In this document: piece by piece, positions 12,701 to 24,574 of the stretch
How positions within the stretch are numbered: position 1 is the first letter of the stretch
Layout: the number at the start of each line of letters is the position of its first letter
Source of the DNA: Pelodera strongyloides
Lineage: Eukaryota; Nematoda; Chromadorea; Rhabditida; Rhabditidae
Direction: 5' to 3'
NCBI GenBank assembly: GCA_036852015.1
Contig: JAANDG010000120.1
Coordinates: 245,392 to 309,391 of the forward strand
DNA: 64,000 nt
Notes under the pieces: generated by a model
What the model saw: the letters and a program-made list of their open reading frames with translations, nothing else
Told to the model about the DNA's origin: nothing
Databases searched by the model: none
Made by a program: the position numbers and the translations under genes

Positions 12701-15700
12701 TATCTCTCGCCTGTTTCAACCCTAAGGCAGTTTTCTTCACCATGCTTGCCCTTGCATTTCCATTAACAAATCCTGTTTCCCGAATCTCGTCGTGTATGCG
12801 CCACCGAGTACGATATTAGGCATTGACCTTTTTACCCCCAACCTTTTGTGCCTTCCAGTCGTTGTAACAGAACAGGAAAAGAACAGTCACATAAAGCGGC
12901 AATGCGCGTTTAGCATATCCATGTCATGGTCGTTCATGAATTTTTTAGGGTTGTGGTGAAAATAGATATGTTCTAAAGTTAAGTTGCGCTATCACTTAAG
13001 ATCCATGCGTGGTAAACATTTTCATGTCATTGTGCTCGTTGCCAAGTAAACCGTTTGCTCGATCAAACTCCATGACCAGTTGTTGTTTTGTGTATAGAGA
13101 CATTTGTTGTGCAAGAATGCAACAAGTTCTCACAGTACACACACACATCATGTGACTGGGCCGATCTGCTATGTGTGCCTTTTCGTATTGTCGAATGTCT
13201 TGTCGAATAGAAAGTGACAAGACTGAGGTCTCGTTTTTCCTTTCTATCATGAGAACGTTTTCCATTAAAGCAGAGTGTTACTGGATGGTATTATAATTCT
13301 GTTTTCCCATATTTTTGTTCCTTTTTCACCGGGATTACTTAGGCTTTGGCTGCCCATCCCCTTCATTCGCATAAGCTTTTTGTAGCGATTATTGCTTCCG
13401 CGCGCCCCTTAATTAACATATGTAAATTGTAGAGAAAGGGAGTGTGGGCGATATATTTCCCCCGGAGCTTAGGAGATTAGGTCATTCCCTGAGGAGTAAG
13501 ATAGACCTCTCGATTTTGCCATCAATTACAATGTTATTATGCGATCTTTTGTTTTTAATATTCTCCGTATCGCTCGAAGACTTGCCTTTTGATTTCATTG
13601 AATATAACAGCGGAGTTCTTTTTGCTAGACAGAACACATCGTTGCGCCTCTGTTTGCGAGCATACGAGAAATTCAACAGGAAATATTTCGTTTTATATAG
13701 TATTTTATGAGTTATGCGTTATGCGTTTCATATTTGCACTCTCTGTAATTTCTTGATTTATGACAGTTTTATGAATAATATTGACATATCGTACAGAGCA
13801 CATGCACTTCTAATCGATTATCTGCTGCTCATCTTCTTAATATGCACTGATAAGGGCGTCTCTGCCAACCACCCACATTGACACAGTCTGCTCGGTAATT
13901 ATGAATCATTTTCCCACACGCTCATTATCAAACGGGTGTAAAAGCTGGCCATTCACTTTCTCCTTTGTGTCATCTTCCTGAGCAATTTTTAAACCAAAAT
14001 ATATTCAGTGATCTCTTCTTTTTTTCATTGCGCATCCGTCGGTTCCCGGTTTTTATGTTCCGTTTCCGCCTCCCAAATTGCCCTTTTTGTGGCCACCCTA
14101 CCGTGGGAGTGTACTTTTTTGCCGCGCACGCTTCCTCTGTTGAAAAAGAAGAGAAAGTACATGTGACGTCACGGCGATCCGTACGGTTTACATTATCGGG
14201 TCTCTTTTTTTCTACCGTCTCTCTCTTGTTCTCCACTATTCGTGCTATCTCTAATTGCTTGATCTTCTTGTCATCGCTTAAGCAAACACACGATCTCCTC
14301 TCCCGTGTTTTCATTTGTCCTCTGTCTGGAATGAAAAATTCCGCGCTTCTCGCCGCGTTTCCGCTATCCGACCCATTGTCTGCGTCTCGCATCTAAGCAG
14401 TCTCTCTGAATTCCCCAGTGGGTAATCAATATTCCGCGCGGTACGTCACAATAGAACTGTGTTGGCGCTGCAACACTTAAGATGGGTGTGATGTTTGGGA
14501 AAAGCGGATTCTTTTAGGGATTTCTCGTTGTATCATCAATAGACTTTATATTTATAGTGTCGTAGTTCGATACAAAGTTATTTTCTTTCCTTATAGTAAG
14601 GTTGATTAGAGCTTAGACGTTGACAGGTGCACTGTTACATCAAAGTGAACTGTTTGCAGCACGCTTCTACTTTCACGTGTCCTGCTTTATCAGTATTGTT
14701 ATTTCTTGTACGCTCTTTGTTTCCCCATTCTCTGCTATGTATTTCCTACTACTCTCTCCTTTGTCTAGTATCATTCGTCTTGTTTTGCTCCTTCCGCTGT
14801 GCTGTTTGGTAGCTAGTGCTCGGTGGTGCAAGCAATAAACCACTTGTCATGTCACTTGTATTTGTTCGTCCTTTTTTCCCTAATTCTACCCATAAATGTC
14901 ATGAGTGTCAGACAATAAACGTAAAAACGTGCGCGAGTATAATGAGAGAGGAAGGATTCTCGACAGAGAGAGGGGACTGACCTTCGTGTAGGCGACCTCG
15001 CGGCGCACCACCCGCCGACCGGCTACCAACCACCTGGCCGGCACCCGACAGAAATTGATCCGAACCGATCGCACGATTATTATCGATTTTTTGAATCATA
15101 TGAGAGCAAATTTTGGGAGCATCTTTGTTACACGGACGTGGAAATCAAAAAGAATCTTCCTTTCTTTATAAACGAAAAATTGTTCATTAAACATTCGCAA
15201 TTTGGGTAGTACCGATTATCGATCATCAAAAAGCATTACTGTCCAATTGTAAAAATCCGCTAGATAAATTCGTCATTCGAGGCCTCATTTATTTGTCATT
15301 ATTTTTCACAGACATTTTGTGTTATGAACTTTCAGTGTGAGAATTGGACACACTTTGCTGCTTTACTTCCAAATGACAGTAAACAATTCGTTTCTTTTGT
15401 AAATGTTGTAAACATTGTTATCGTAATAATTTTTCTATTGCTAATATGCTAAATGAAATGCATGGTTATGCATACGCTTAGTATTACTTTTAATCACATT
15501 TTTTTTCTGTTGAAAACGGTTAGCAGTAAGGGATGCCCGAATGTTGGCCTACTTGATCCTGTACGTGTGACCTGTTTAAAATACCACTGTCTTTCATTAA
15601 TGGTTTTAGGAATCGACTAGATTTAAAAAAATGCGTTCAAGTGTTTATTTTTTTATCAATTTCAGCTCAAATGGAATTGCGGGTTGGCGGAAAGTTCCGC

Positions 15701-18700
15701 CTGGGACGCAAGATCGGAAGTGGTTCCTTTGGAGACATTTATTTGGGTACGCCGCTCATTATAATTAAAATATAATATATGTTGGGTACCTATTTTCTGA
15801 GCTTTATTTTAATTATCCCTCCTTGCAAACTAGAGTGTTACAAAGGATTAATACAATTGTTTTGTTTTGTAGATTATAGCCTATTACACCCATTTATAGG
15901 CCAAAACATCCAGACTGATGAAGAGGTGGCTGTTAAATTGGAATGCGTGAAGACCAAGCATCCACAGCTTCACATTGAGGCGAGGCTATATAAAGTTATG
16001 TATGGAGGCATCGGAATTCCAAAGGTTCGTCATTTATATTCTGTATTTTTTTTATACTTGCGAGTCCAAAGACCTTTTTTTTGCGTATTACGTTTTTATC
16101 ATTACTTTATTTAGCGTAGACTAATGTTTAGTGTGGCAATCCGGCACAACAATTATCGTGCTAGCTTATTTGCAGTCGTATTTAGGGATGCTTCCCTGTA
16201 TGCAACTTTATTGCAATCTGTGTTTCTAATTGAAGTCCGAGGAATCCTGATGATGATTCGGTTTCTTACGCTGATTGCATAGTGATGCTCATTGTTCCAG
16301 ATGAAATTCTGTGGATACGAGGGCGAATATAACGTAATGGTGATGGAGCTCCTTGGTCCATCACTAGAAGATCTCTTCAATTTTTGCCAACGAAAGTTCA
16401 CTCTGAAAACCGTTCTACTTCTCGCGGATCAGATGGTTAGTTTCTTGTAATTGTCGGTTAATTACTGTGTTTGACGCATATGTTTTTGTTTAAATTCATA
16501 AGGAATATCTTTTTTTCTTTATTCCAAACATACAACATTGCGTTATTGTTATGCTACGCACATATTGGCATTTTCTTCTTTTTTTCTGTAAGAAAACTGC
16601 GTGCTTGCATTGTTCTCTTGAAATTTTTGAGCGTTATAAGTGACGATTATAATCCTTGAATTTTTCTTAGTGATCCTGTTTTTGTACGTTATTTTGTACT
16701 GTTTTTGTACGCCTATTTACAGTTTTTTTTTGTTGCAGCTCTCGAGAATTGAATACATCCACATGAGGGATTATATTCATCGAGATGTCAAACCCGACAA
16801 TTTCCTCATGGGTCTCGGAAAACGGGGCAACTTAGTTTATGTAAGTTCAATTTTTAATCTGAACTTTAAATGGTATTGCTTTGAATTAAAGAGTTATATA
16901 CATGTATTTTCCTGTTGTCGATATGTCCTTTACGTTTGTAAAATTCGCGCGGCATTCACTCAAAACAAATTATACTTCAAATATTGTTTTAGATAATTGA
17001 TTTTGGACTGGCTAAGAAATACCGCGACAGTCGCACACAGCAACATATCGCATACCGGGAAAACAAAAATTTAACGGGCACAGCACGGTATGCTTCGGTG
17101 AATACGCACTGTGGAATAGGTTGGTGGTTTCATTGTTCTTGATTATTCCTATCTTCTCTTCTGCTTGCTTTAAATTTATTAGTGTTACAAATGTATTGAA
17201 TCCAAAACAATATATTTCAGAACAGTCACGGCGCGACGATGTTGAATCTCTAGGATACGTTCTGATGTATTTCAACAGGGGCACCCTTCCCTGGCAAGGT
17301 ATGATCAAAGTTTATGATTGCCACCTTAGTCATTTTATGTTCTTGCATTATTTATTTATTTATTTTTCGTTTGAATGCTTGTTTTACATATAGCATACAT
17401 ATTGTATCCTTTGTTATTACGATAGCACTAGCATAATTTCGGTCCTACCCCCTCTTTTTTTTAACGTCCATCCCAATTCTTCTTTTTTTTTACATTATAT
17501 GTATTTAACAGGGAACTTGCTTAACAGTAGTCATGATTTTATTTAAATAAATCATGTTGGGAATTTTTAAATATTAACCAGAGTGATAGAGTTAATTTAC
17601 GCTGCTTACCCAAAGGTCTGGTTTTGTCGTTTCTTTGCATGTAAGATGAAGTTGCAGAGTACAGGAATAATCCATCGTTTGAATTATTTCATCGTATGTT
17701 TTAGGTCTAAAAGCTGCGACCAAACGGCAAAAGTACGACAAAATTTCTGAGAAGAAGATCTCAACTTCAGTTCAGGACCTGTGCGCTGGCTATCCAGGTA
17801 ATACTTGCTATTTTCACGAAGAATTCTATTTTGCGTGTCATTATGCCTTTGGTCTTACCTGCACATGGACGTTTTTTCGACAAGAAAAGTTTTGCAATGT
17901 GGTCTCTGACAATGCATTACATTACGTTCAAAACTGGGATTTCGCCAGGAACCTATGTACACGTGATATACCTATTCTGAACCAAACACTACCGATCTTG
18001 AAATAATTCATAAGATATAATTATTTAGAAAATTATAATTGGATAAAAACAAATTATAGACTTTTTGCCGCGAACCGTGACCTTTTAGCTTGTTGGTGTA
18101 TAATACTATGTTTGTCTTTGTTCGTCTTTGTGTTGTCGTTACCCTTTCCCTGTTTCAGAGGCGTTTGCGCAGTACCTTCTCTACTGTCGTAACCTCAAGT
18201 TCGAGGAGACCCCAGACTATTCGCATCTCCGGCAGCTATTCCGCAATCTCTTCCACCGACAAGGCTATTCGTACGACTACGTGTTCGACTGGAATCTTCT
18301 AAAGTTTGTAGTAAGAATCTGTTTCTGGGAGAGGTGAAAGTTGCCATAGACGGCTCCGGAACCCCCTTCGTTATTGTGTGTGTTCCCCCAATAATCGGTT
18401 GACCATTGAACAATTCCTAGCCACTAATCTTGTTCCGGACCCGTCCATTGAGTGTTGTAATCGAAATGTGGTTATCACGATACTAGAAAATGGCTATAGC
18501 GATATTTCGAAAAGTTTTTCCAAAAATAAACGTCATTATCTATGTATGACCAATAACTTTTCACAAGCTCCTTTTAAATTTTCATTTCTTTCTTGCTATG
18601 TCGTCCTGTGTTTTCTTTCTCTAACACTGGGTTTTTGTATCTGGGGATCTATCTTATGGTCTCTGAGAACTTCTATTCATATAGTTTCCTTAAATATTCT

Positions 18701-18939
18701 TCTATGAAAACAAACGCTTTTCCTGCATGTTATGTGGATTTATATTTCAAAGTTCTTCTAATTATTCTCGCTTTCAGGATAAAACGCCTGCAGCAACAGC
18801 AGCAGTCGTCAGCCGCGGCTCAGCGCGGAGTGCTGGAGTGAAGCGCCGTTCGGGAGCCGCCCTCGTTCCCAGCGCGCCGCAGGACCTCAGTGACGATGAG
18901 GGTCCACCGATTCGTCGTGAGCGTCTTAATCCGAGCTAA
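11552..18939 (+). CDS. kin-20: Casein kinase 1 delta/epsilon (doubletime/KIN-20 orthologue)
   Basis: A serine/threonine kinase of the CK1 delta/epsilon type, which in worms acts in developmental timing through the PERIOD-like LIN-42 pathway (family knowledge). Exons: 11552-11889, 15666-15746, 15900-16024, 16301-16435, 16739-16840, 16993-17119, 17221-17298, 17705-17797, 18159-18310 (or to 18307) and 18778-18939. From the ATG at 11670 the protein is 424 residues. Residues 1-75 are a Gln-rich leader; the kinase domain then follows, with glycine loop IGSGSFG, Lys113 in [12 protein letters not shown] (201-208), DFG (224-226) and the nuclear-signal-like TKRQK (295-299). The tail is Ser/Arg-rich and ends RERLNPS. 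The first exon is open upstream of the ATG ([14 protein letters not shown]), so the true start may be earlier: it could be an internal exon or a trans-spliced one. Intron 1 is 3.8 kb. Confidence 0.93.
11890..15665 (+). other. Large first intron of kin-20
   Basis: I see no coding exon here. It holds a CT microsatellite, a perfect CRE palindrome TGACGTCA at 14164-14171 and pyrimidine-rich stretches. Minus-strand frames of 60-140 codons inside it lack splice context and recognisable domains. An alternative promoter for a short kinase isoform starting at the MELRVGG exon would have to lie here (inference). Confidence 0.5.
12635..12709. repeat. CT microsatellite in kin-20 intron 1
   Basis: About 75 bases of nearly pure CT dinucleotide with interspersed TTC, CCC and AT steps. 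It lies in the 3.8-kb first intron. Confidence 0.85.
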
Positions 18940-19214
18940 TCAAGAAACCAGAACAGTAGCGATAAATGTAATTTTACCTTGAAAACGGGTATTCGCTTAA
19001 TACCATATGTCAACTTCGTGTTCTGATTCTTCGATTAAATGGATTAGCTTTCACTAACGGGATGGAGTTAGCTAATTTGTCTTTTTTTCATTGTTCCAAT
19101 CTGCTTTCCACAAAGGAACACAAATTTACAAACTACGCTAAATATACCTCATTGAAGCCCATTTTGATCAGTTGATTTGTTCAAATAAGCCAGGTGACAC
19201 AAAGGTCTAGCAAT

Positions 19215-19310
19215 CGGTCAGAGTGTCGGGTAGAGCACGTGGTACGTCGGTTCGTCACCTGCTCAGGCAGACGAGCGCTTCGACCGAGTTCAGCCGACGA
19301 AAGTTTGCAG
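19215..19310 (+). repeat. Possible tRNA-derived SINE fragment
   Basis: A GC-richer island in AT-rich DNA with a B-box-like CGGTTCGTCACC and an upstream segment resembling an A box (GTCGGGTAGAGCACG). The piece GGTTCGTCACCTGCTCAG matches GGTTCGACGCCTGCTCAG near 58240 at 16 of 18 positions, suggesting two members of one family. No full tRNA fold can be drawn. Confidence 0.3.
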
Positions 19311-19711
19311 AAACTATATGTTTCAGGCTAACTGAAGCATTAACTTCGAAGCGGTCATATTTAAGTAAGCATTTTTGTGATCCTTTTTTGATGCATTCCT
19401 AAACAAAACAATGAAAAAGAAGATCATCCGAGGTAACGCCATCTCCTTAGTGCTTATTGTAAGAAAACTAACGCTTCAACTATACCTACCTTGTAAGTAA
19501 AACTACTAGTGCACGCGCGATGTCATTTACTACTATAAACCTATTATCCCGTAATAATTAGACTAATATATATATATATAGATTTTCCTATTAAAACGGG
19601 CCTAAAGTTATTAATATTGTAAGTGTGTATTATTGTTAGTATAGTTACATTTTGTTATTGTGTTCTGCTGCCAGTCCACACTCCATTCTAATATTATGTA
19701 GATAAGCTTTC

Positions 19712-19717
19712 AATAAA
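19712..19717 (+). promoter_or_regulatory. Possible kin-20 polyadenylation signal
   Basis: AATAAA in the sequence CAATAAAAAG, 770 bases after the kin-20 stop. It would imply a long 3' UTR, and earlier non-canonical signals are possible. Confidence 0.35.
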
Positions 19718-21353
19718 AAGGCATAAACCATAAAATTGACCTAATATTAAAAAATTTCCTACGTTTTAACTTTCATGATTTGCTAAGTTTTACCTTTTAT
19801 TTCTTACGTTTTATCTTTGATGTTTTCATCCTATTTTGATCAGCTTTCTCTCAATTGTGATGCACTTTGAACGTTGTTTTTTTCTCCTTTTCTGTTGTTC
19901 TTTGGAAAACAGCTTGTCCATATGTATCCTGATACTTTCCTCCCTTTTTCCAATATTCCGATTAATGCTTTCGTTTCCTGTTAGTTGTTTAAAACTGCCG
20001 ATCGGTTTCCGTTTTCCCTCTTCTAGATCTTCAGTCGGCTCCTCTTCCAGTTTTCTTTGCTTTCCTTTCATGTAAATTTGTGCGTTTCTAACGTATCGTC
20101 GCATTCATTTACCGTCTTGCACGTTTCGGGCGAGCACTCAGCTTAGGATTTTCAATTGTCTTTTTAATTACAAACAAGATTATGATGGACTAGGCTCCTG
20201 TGAATATGTGCACTTCTTTGAAACTTCTTGCATCAGTTTGAAGAGTTTAAAAGTAGAAAAGAAAGAAGTGCCCAAATTTTAAGTGTTTCATAACCATCAC
20301 ATATGTGTTAAGATTCCATGCGAGTTTTATGTACCGTATTAGGATTGAAGTTGGCGTTCTTTGTGCTCAATGCTTGGTGTGGAACAGAGGAAAATAATGC
20401 AGATCCAAAGGGTTCTGTATCCCGCACCGCTCATTGCGCACATGAACGTACGAAGAAAATGTATTGCCCGTGGGTGGGCATTCGATGATTTTTTTATTTA
20501 TTGTTTCAGTGAATGATGTTGAATGTAAATAAATGTTTAAAAGATTTATGATCTGTTTTTTGAGAAGGAGTGAATTGGATGAGGTTTGTTGTCTCAAGCG
20601 GAATTGTGCAATTGGGTAACAGTGTGGATTCCAGAAAGATCAAAAGTTTCAAAAACTTTCAATAACAAAAAAACTACGAGATTAATGCAAGCTTTTATAT
20701 GGGGTGTTTATGCGGGCATGATCAGACCGCCTTTAAAACAATACGAAATCATTGGTCATACACTAATGTATCTTTTCTTTTCCATAAGCTCACATCCGCA
20801 CAATATCGAATAAATTCTGCACATAAACAGGAGCAATTCGACATATAACCTACACATGAAAATAACACAAATATATGTTTGGCCATTCCTTAACTCTTTA
20901 CACTAACTATCACTAAACATTTATTATGAATGGATAAATTAATATTTTTTGTTTAGTAAATTTTGTTCCATATTATTATTATTATTACATACATACATAA
21001 CGGGCATCATTATTAAATGGCCAACTTGATACCCTCGCTACCATAAACACAATGTCGCGTCGGGACCCGGTTCCAGTTTTTGAAAGGTGTATGGCAGAAC
21101 GCCCGGTGTATCGCAAAATACTGCAAAACATTTTTCTCCGTTTATCATTTTTGCATGTGTTGGCAAATTTGGCTTGGTTGGTTGTTCCAAGATTGTCAGT
21201 TGAATTTATTTGCAAGATTCTTGTCAAAAAATGACCGGTGTTGTTTGGTCAGTCGTTACGTTCCCGGAGCATTTGTCTTCTATTCTTCTTCCGTTTTTTG
21301 CTTATTTATCGTTTTTGTGTTGTGTTTCCCAAATCATGTGTAACAATTATAGC

Positions 21354-24300
21354 ATGGAACAACAAATTATTGGCAAGAAGTTCCAACTGGGAAAGCTAAT
21401 TGATTTTGGAAAGGGGAGCAAGCTCTTTCATGGTAAGATTATCAGATTTTCGTGTGGTTTGGGCTAGATATCTTATCACAATTTTGTATACTTCTTTTGT
21501 TTTGCGATCTTATTTCTCGGAACTGCGATGCGCATATAACCCTCATCTAAAAAATTCACAAATGCTACTAGTAGGTTTATTTTATCAGAAACTGAGAAAC
21601 AACTAATCACAAAGTAACAACCTTGCATTTTACTACAAGTGTCTATTACATTGCTTATTTAGCAGACTTAAGACATCATCATGCTTAGGAAGCCTAAATT
21701 TCAGGCCGTGAGATCTTGACAGGGGATCAAGTTCTTATCAAAACTGAGGATGAGGAGTGGAAAGGGAAGAAAGCCGACCTGCAAGCCGAATATGATATTT
21801 ATAAACTGTTACAAGGATCGATGGGCTTTCATAGAGTAAGCCTTGAAGGAAACGATCTAATTTATGTTTAGAACAATAAATGTACGTTCTATGCCCAGGA
21901 GAGAACCATAAGACAGCGTTTCATAAGGTACTCGAGCATGTATTTTTGTCTGCTATTTCAATACAACCCATGACATCGGTCAAAACGCTTACTGCGCTTG
22001 CATCACTTTAACCACACATTTAATTTGTATTATGGACTAATTTCTTTATGTATTCCTTCTATTAAGGTTCGCTTCCTCGGTCGTGAGGATAACGGCGCGA
22101 TGCTCGTTTTGGATAAAGAAGGGAGTACGATGGACGAGCTTTTTGAGCGGTGCAATCGAATGTTCACTGTGAGAACTGTGTGTCTGCTGGGATATCAGCT
22201 TGTAAGTTTCCAACATTCTTTTCCTTGGACCAGATAATGCAACAAATTGTATCCTAAAGTGGTATTTTGCTGAGAAGAAAGTAGGTATAACGAATATTTT
22301 TTTTTGCTAGACCATTGGTATTACAAATTTCATTCAATGAGTTACACTTAATTTGTCAGTTCAGGCAAAACGCAAAGTATACTGACCGCACCGTCAGTCA
22401 GTACTCAGCACTTGGTTTGTGTGTATGTACTGTGTCTGGTCAGCATACAAAACGCACATATTTTGTTGAAACGTTTTGTTTAAAAAAATGAGTTAAAACT
22501 ATTTTTTACAGCTGTGCCGGATCCAAAACCTCCACTGCTTGGGGTATATTCACAGAGATATATGCCCACAAAACGTGGGAATTGGGCGCAAGGATCCCTC
22601 CATAATATATGTCAGTTGCAATTCAGTTTTTCTTTGTGCTTATTCGGATTTCTTTCCCATTAACCATCGCGTTCTTTCAAACTAACAGCGAGCTAACAAG
22701 TTCACAATTCACCTTCAAGATGGACAAAATATATTGTTGTTGGCTTTTCGTAACTAGACTTGTCTTAGATCACCGATCTCGGGTCCGCAAAACAATCTGA
22801 CTGCCGTAATCAGCAGTGGATAAACACGGCCGGTTTTGTCGGATCCTCAACATTTGCGTCGCAAAGAGCGCATTGTGGCCGAGGTATTTGTTAATAGTTT
22901 CCTATTTGACGTTCGTAGCCAGGTTGTATGTATAATCTAACACATATGCCGCGTTCGAGTTGGGAAAAGTTGTGGAATTCCGGAATTCCACCGTTCGAGG
23001 TGGGATACCGGAAACGTAAATTCCGCTATTTAACCCCAACCGTCGGGGTCAAGCGTCATTTTTGGCTCCTGCAGTGGTTAAAAATATAATCCCACAACGA
23101 TTCTACTACGGTATTTTTGCTTTTCCACGCACGTTTTTCCGTCCAACTCGAACGGCGGAATTCCGGAATTCCACCAACTTTTCCCCAAATCGAACGCGGC
23201 TAAACGAATGCTATGACAGTCCAACAATGACTAACAATTTGTCCGCATTACACGCAGGAAGGTTAATCCCGATCTTATATTATTTATACAGCAGTTCGCA
23301 AGTTGATAAAAAAACATATTTGTGTATTCAGAGCAGTGTCCTGGCGACGATCTGGTCTCCCTCGGATACATGTTAGTCTACTGGTTGAAAGGACTGCCCT
23401 GGGACCCAATAGGTAGCTGTTTTTACATATCTTATAAACAATGAACTGTATAATAATAGAATCTTATTGAGTGTATAAATAGCGCATAAGCATAGGCAGC
23501 TAAATTGCACGTAAGCAACGGTATTACTGTTTCGAATGTTTAAACTGCATACGTGCAAATGGGTGACTTGCGCTATGACTCCTGTCAACAGTCAATTACA
23601 TAGTACTTACAATTAGGTTCGTCCGCTCAAGATACATTTACATTTGTTACCCTTTCCAGTTGAATTGGGTGAACGAGATGTGATTGCCAAGGTATACAGA
23701 AAGAAGAGGGACACATCGATCGATGAATTATGTGGACAGTTACCGAGTTCGTTGTTTCCTTCATATGCAGCTTAAGATATCGGTTAATTAACCATGTGCA
23801 TCTCGTAACTATCGGTTAAGTTCGAGGCGAAAATTGTTTATTGTCTTCGTCTTTGCGCTATGTGGTTGCACCGCGCGTACCACATGGAACAAAACATTAT
23901 GTGTATGCATTTTTTTCTCAAAATGTATCATATTGGAACACTTTGTCCCGATTTAAAAAAATGTTGGTTTCCGATTATAGCACACACCGATTCCATAGCG
24001 GTGTCGTTTAGTCCTCTTCAACGAGACAATGTCTCGCATAAAAAGATCAATGTACGTTTGTTTATATACATAATTGCAGATGCGTTTGCCGAATACTTTG
24101 CATATTGTGCTTCATTGAGCTTTGACTCTGTTCCTGACTACCAGTATCTACGCGGATTGTTTCTCAATTTGTTGCGCTCCGGTGGTAATCCGCTCGTATA
24201 TGCCTTCGATTGGCATTTCATCGGGTGAGTATCTTCTTTGCATGCCCTCTAATTAATTACTGTAGCAGACAACCATCAAGAACGCATTCCTCTAATAAAA

Positions 24301-24574
24301 GGCGAAAAAAACTGTGACTCTTTCTTTATAATACTTGTCTTTATTCTCCTCAAAACGAATGAAAAAAACGCCCTTTTGCTCAATTAGGCACGGATCACGA
24401 CCAACAACTATGCGTTCTTTATTTAATAGGAAAGATTTTAACGTTTTTTTTGCAGACAACGATTGTTATGATCCGAAATTAATGTCGGCTCCTAATAGTT
24501 TCGGTCTTGTTACTAATACTTATTGTTTCCTCTTTAGCATCAAGAGATACACCAAATCCTTTTCGAAACTGTGA
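21354..24574 (+). CDS. Divergent casein kinase 1 paralogue, possible pseudokinase
   Basis: Nine exons: 21354-21432, 21705-21835, 22067-22201, 22512-22610, 22769-22883, 23332-23412, 23660-23746, 24080-24224 and 24538-24574, giving 302 residues, little more than a kinase domain. Exon boundaries at the glycine loop and after CGRE match kin-20, so it is a CK1-family member. Lys39 (VLIK) and the alpha-C Glu (QAEYD) are kept. The catalytic loop reads HRDICPQN (129-136) where CK1 has HRDVKPDN, so the Lys becomes Cys; DFG becomes DLG (151-153); the TKRQK nuclear-signal-like segment is absent. Nematodes have many expanded divergent CK1 genes (family knowledge). The HRD Asp, Asn and DLG Asp remain, so weak activity cannot be excluded. 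The ATG at 21354 follows an AG suitable for trans-splicing. The short last exon (IKRYTKSFSKL) is the least certain part. Confidence 0.82.
22948..23200. mobile_element. Foldback MITE in an intron of the CK1 paralogue
   Basis: A 253-bp element lies inside intron 22884-23331. Its arms are about 54 bp and nearly identical inverted copies, starting GCCGCGTTCGA and including AAAAGTTG and the palindrome GGAATTCCGGAATTCC. It has no coding capacity, as expected for a non-autonomous DNA transposon. I could not settle a target-site duplication from the flanks (CATAT and TAAAC). Confidence 0.75.

Larger units (their letters stand above)
18940..21353. other. Spacer between kin-20 and the CK1 paralogue
   Basis: Contains the kin-20 3' UTR, a TA run near 19566-19580, a possible tRNA-derived fragment near 19215-19310 and an ATT/CATA microsatellite near 20975-20999. 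No gene is supported. The paralogue start at 21354 is preceded by an AG (AATTATAG) suitable for trans-splicing. Confidence 0.5.

Noticed and set aside
13965..14396. Paired 140-codon frames on opposite strands in kin-20 intron 1
   Set aside because: Mirror frames in biased DNA; no domain, no splice context.
18378..18707. 109-codon frame in the last kin-20 intron
   Set aside because: It lies between well-supported exons and would break the conserved kinase tail; no domain.
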